Shown here: piece after piece, positions 8,846-9,851 of the stretch
How positions within the stretch are numbered: the stretch's first letter is position 1
How the letters are laid out: every line of letters begins with the position of its first letter
Assembly (NCBI GenBank): GCA_902462065.1
Contig: CABQAK010000055.1
Coordinates: 1-9,851, forward strand
Direction of reading: 5' to 3'
DNA length: 9,851 nt
Source: an uncultured Collinsella sp.
GTDB taxonomy: Bacteria > Actinomycetota > Coriobacteriia > Coriobacteriales > Coriobacteriaceae
Translations under genes and position numbers: made by a program
Notes under the pieces: model-generated
Told to the model about the DNA's origin: nothing
Database searches by the model: none
The model's input: only the letters and a program-made list of their open reading frames with translations

Positions 8846-8893
8846 CTCAACTTAACTTGCCAATCGGACCAGTGCTGTTTGGTCCGTTGAGCG
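8830..8893 (+). promoter_or_regulatory. Structured leader with crossing helices before the surface-protein gene
   Basis: CGCTCAA (8844-8850) pairs with TTGAGCG (8887-8893), and CGGACCA (8865-8871) pairs with TGGTCCG (8880-8886). The two right-hand strands are contiguous, giving 14 bp with a 14-nt bulge on the left. In that bulge GCCAAT (8859-8864) is complementary to ATTGGC (8830-8835), which lies outside the hairpin, so the third helix would form a pseudoknot or compete with the first. The structure ends 4 nt before the ribosome site GGGAGGA (8898-8904). No known riboswitch family is recognised. Confidence 0.55.
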
Positions 8894-8907
8894 TGTCGGG
8901 AGGAAAC

Positions 8908-9851
8908 ATGAACAGAAGGCATGTCAACGCGGCCATTACCGCGGGTCTGGCTCTGACGATGACGGTCGGCTCGGTGCCGCCGCAAGCGTTCGCCGAGATG
9001 ATGCAGGGTGATACCACCCAAGTCGTTGCCGAACAAAGCGATGCGACGGGTGCGGCTGCCGCGTCTGCGGACACCACCCAGCCAACCTCGGAAGATCAGG
9101 CGGACGACAAGATCACCTCGCTTGCGGACCTGACCGACCTGCATGTTGCCGAAGGCTCCGACGCCACGCTGCCTCAAACCGTGGCGGCGACCTACGAGAG
9201 CGGCGCTACTAAGCAGGAAAACGTCACCTGGAAGTTGAACGGCGCCGATGCCCCGACAACTCTCGCGCAACTGCCTGCCGGCTCGTATGAGTTCGAAGGC
9301 GTTGTCGCTGGCACCTCGCAGACGGTCAAGCAACGCGTGGTCATCGAAGTTGCTGCGGCGGACCCGGCAGCGGTAGATCCGACGGCAGTAAGCGCCCCCG
9401 ATGTCACAGAGGTGAGCAACGAAAGCGGCATTACCGTTGAGTCGATCGACGCCAATCCGATTCTAGAAAAATACGTCGGCTCCGATTACTACAGCCAAAC
9501 ATCGTACGTAAAGGTAAAGCTGTCAGATGGCACCGAGACCTCTGCCTATGTTAATTGGGATGAAAAGTCGCAGGCGGCATTTGATACGGCGACAGAAGAA
9601 TCCGAAGTTCCCATCACCGGCCAGATTGACGGTGTCAGCGTGAACGGCAATTGGATTACGCTCGCGGAGCCGTACAAAGTGAGTGGTGTGCTCAAGGTGT
9701 ACGTTCCCCGTTCAATCAGTAATGGCTCATGGGTATGGACCGCAGCTGGTATTGCTCCCGCGCTTCCGTCTAGCATGTCGGCCAGTTATTCAAATGGTCA
9801 ATCTTATACATGCCCTGTTGAGTGGAATGAGATCTCGGCTGATCAGTGCCA
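8908..9851 (+). CDS. Secreted / cell-surface protein with bacterial Ig-like repeats (partial, runs off the right edge)
   Basis: The frame is open from ATG 8908 to the window end, 314 codons so far, preceded by GGGAGGA 3 nt upstream. Residues 1-29 form a signal peptide: basic MNRRH, a hydrophobic stretch 8-23, then AFA before E30 as the likely signal peptidase site. Residues 30-70 are a low-complexity Ala/Thr/Asp/Gln-rich linker. Residues 88-148 match the Big_4 type of bacterial Ig-like fold (LPQTV, ESG, VTW, G-Y-EFEG). A second looser repeat spans 196-265 (DG, VNW), and a third begins at 284 with LPSSM...SNG...VEW. Such proteins in gut actinobacteria are usually large wall-anchored adhesins or glycan-degrading enzymes, with any catalytic domain and anchor further on. 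Which one cannot be decided here. The later part is less GC-rich and uses ATT, AAT and TCA codons, unlike the housekeeping genes. Confidence 0.88.
   Translation, partial: MNRRHVNAAITAGLALTMTVGSVPPQAFAEMMQGDTTQVVAEQSDATGAAAASADTTQPTSEDQADDKITSLADLTDLHVAEGSDATLPQTVAATYESGATKQENVTWKLNGADAPTTLAQLPAGSYEFEGVVAGTSQTVKQRVVIEVAAADPAAVDPTAVSAPDVTEVSNESGITVESIDANPILEKYVGSDYYSQTSYVKVKLSDGTETSAYVNWDEKSQAAFDTATEESEVPITGQIDGVSVNGNWITLAEPYKVSGVLKVYVPRSISNGSWVWTAAGIAPALPSSMSASYSNGQSYTCPVEWNEISADQC

Noticed and set aside
8803..9333. 176-codon open frame on the - strand over the start of the surface gene
   Set aside because: The + strand frame has a signal peptide, a ribosome site and Ig-like repeats; the - strand frame has none and crosses the structured leader.

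Overview
The window looks like a chromosomal housekeeping block from a high-GC Gram-positive gut actinobacterium of the class Coriobacteriia, most likely Collinsella or a close relative. This rests on the gene order tRNA-Leu / tig / clpP / clpX / valS / folC, the strong GCC/GAG/AAG/ACC codon bias, an acidic insertion in ClpX, and a secreted protein with bacterial Ig-like repeats at the right end. The genus is recalled from family knowledge, not from a search. All recognised genes are on the + strand.

Layout. Positions 1-139 hold only the upstream edge (a perfect 14-bp palindrome and a tRNA promoter candidate). tRNA-Leu(UAG) lies at 140-223 and is followed by tig (trigger factor). A hairpin separates tig from clpP-clpX, which are one base apart and surely co-transcribed; a 15-bp perfect hairpin with a T-run ends that unit. 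valS follows after a structured leader, then folC after another structured spacer. A 499-bp gene-free stretch (8409-8907) is packed with hairpins and leads into an exported Ig-like repeat protein that runs off the right edge.

How the genes relate: trigger factor handles nascent chains at the ribosome, and ClpXP is the ATP-dependent unfoldase/protease pair, so the first half is a protein-quality-control unit. ValRS charges tRNA-Val, and FolC adds glutamates to folates, feeding one-carbon metabolism. The valS-folC neighbourhood is common in Gram-positives.

The most unusual content is between the genes. Two long hairpins, one before valS (3957-4069) and one after it (6806-6906), share a conserved core when the first is read on the - strand: a GTCCTG segment, an inner hairpin reading AGCACATTWAGTGCT, and CGTGCGGAA. 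Their outer stems are perfect (25 bp and 15 bp) but differ in sequence. They look like two members of an undescribed structured element flanking valS in opposite orientations. Neither has a T-run. Two further long inverted repeats of different sequence (8423-8489 and 8551-8712) and a REP-like palindrome (8726-8756) follow folC. The 5' leader of the surface-protein gene can form two crossing helices, which would be a pseudoknot or a pair of alternative structures, directly upstream of its ribosome binding site.
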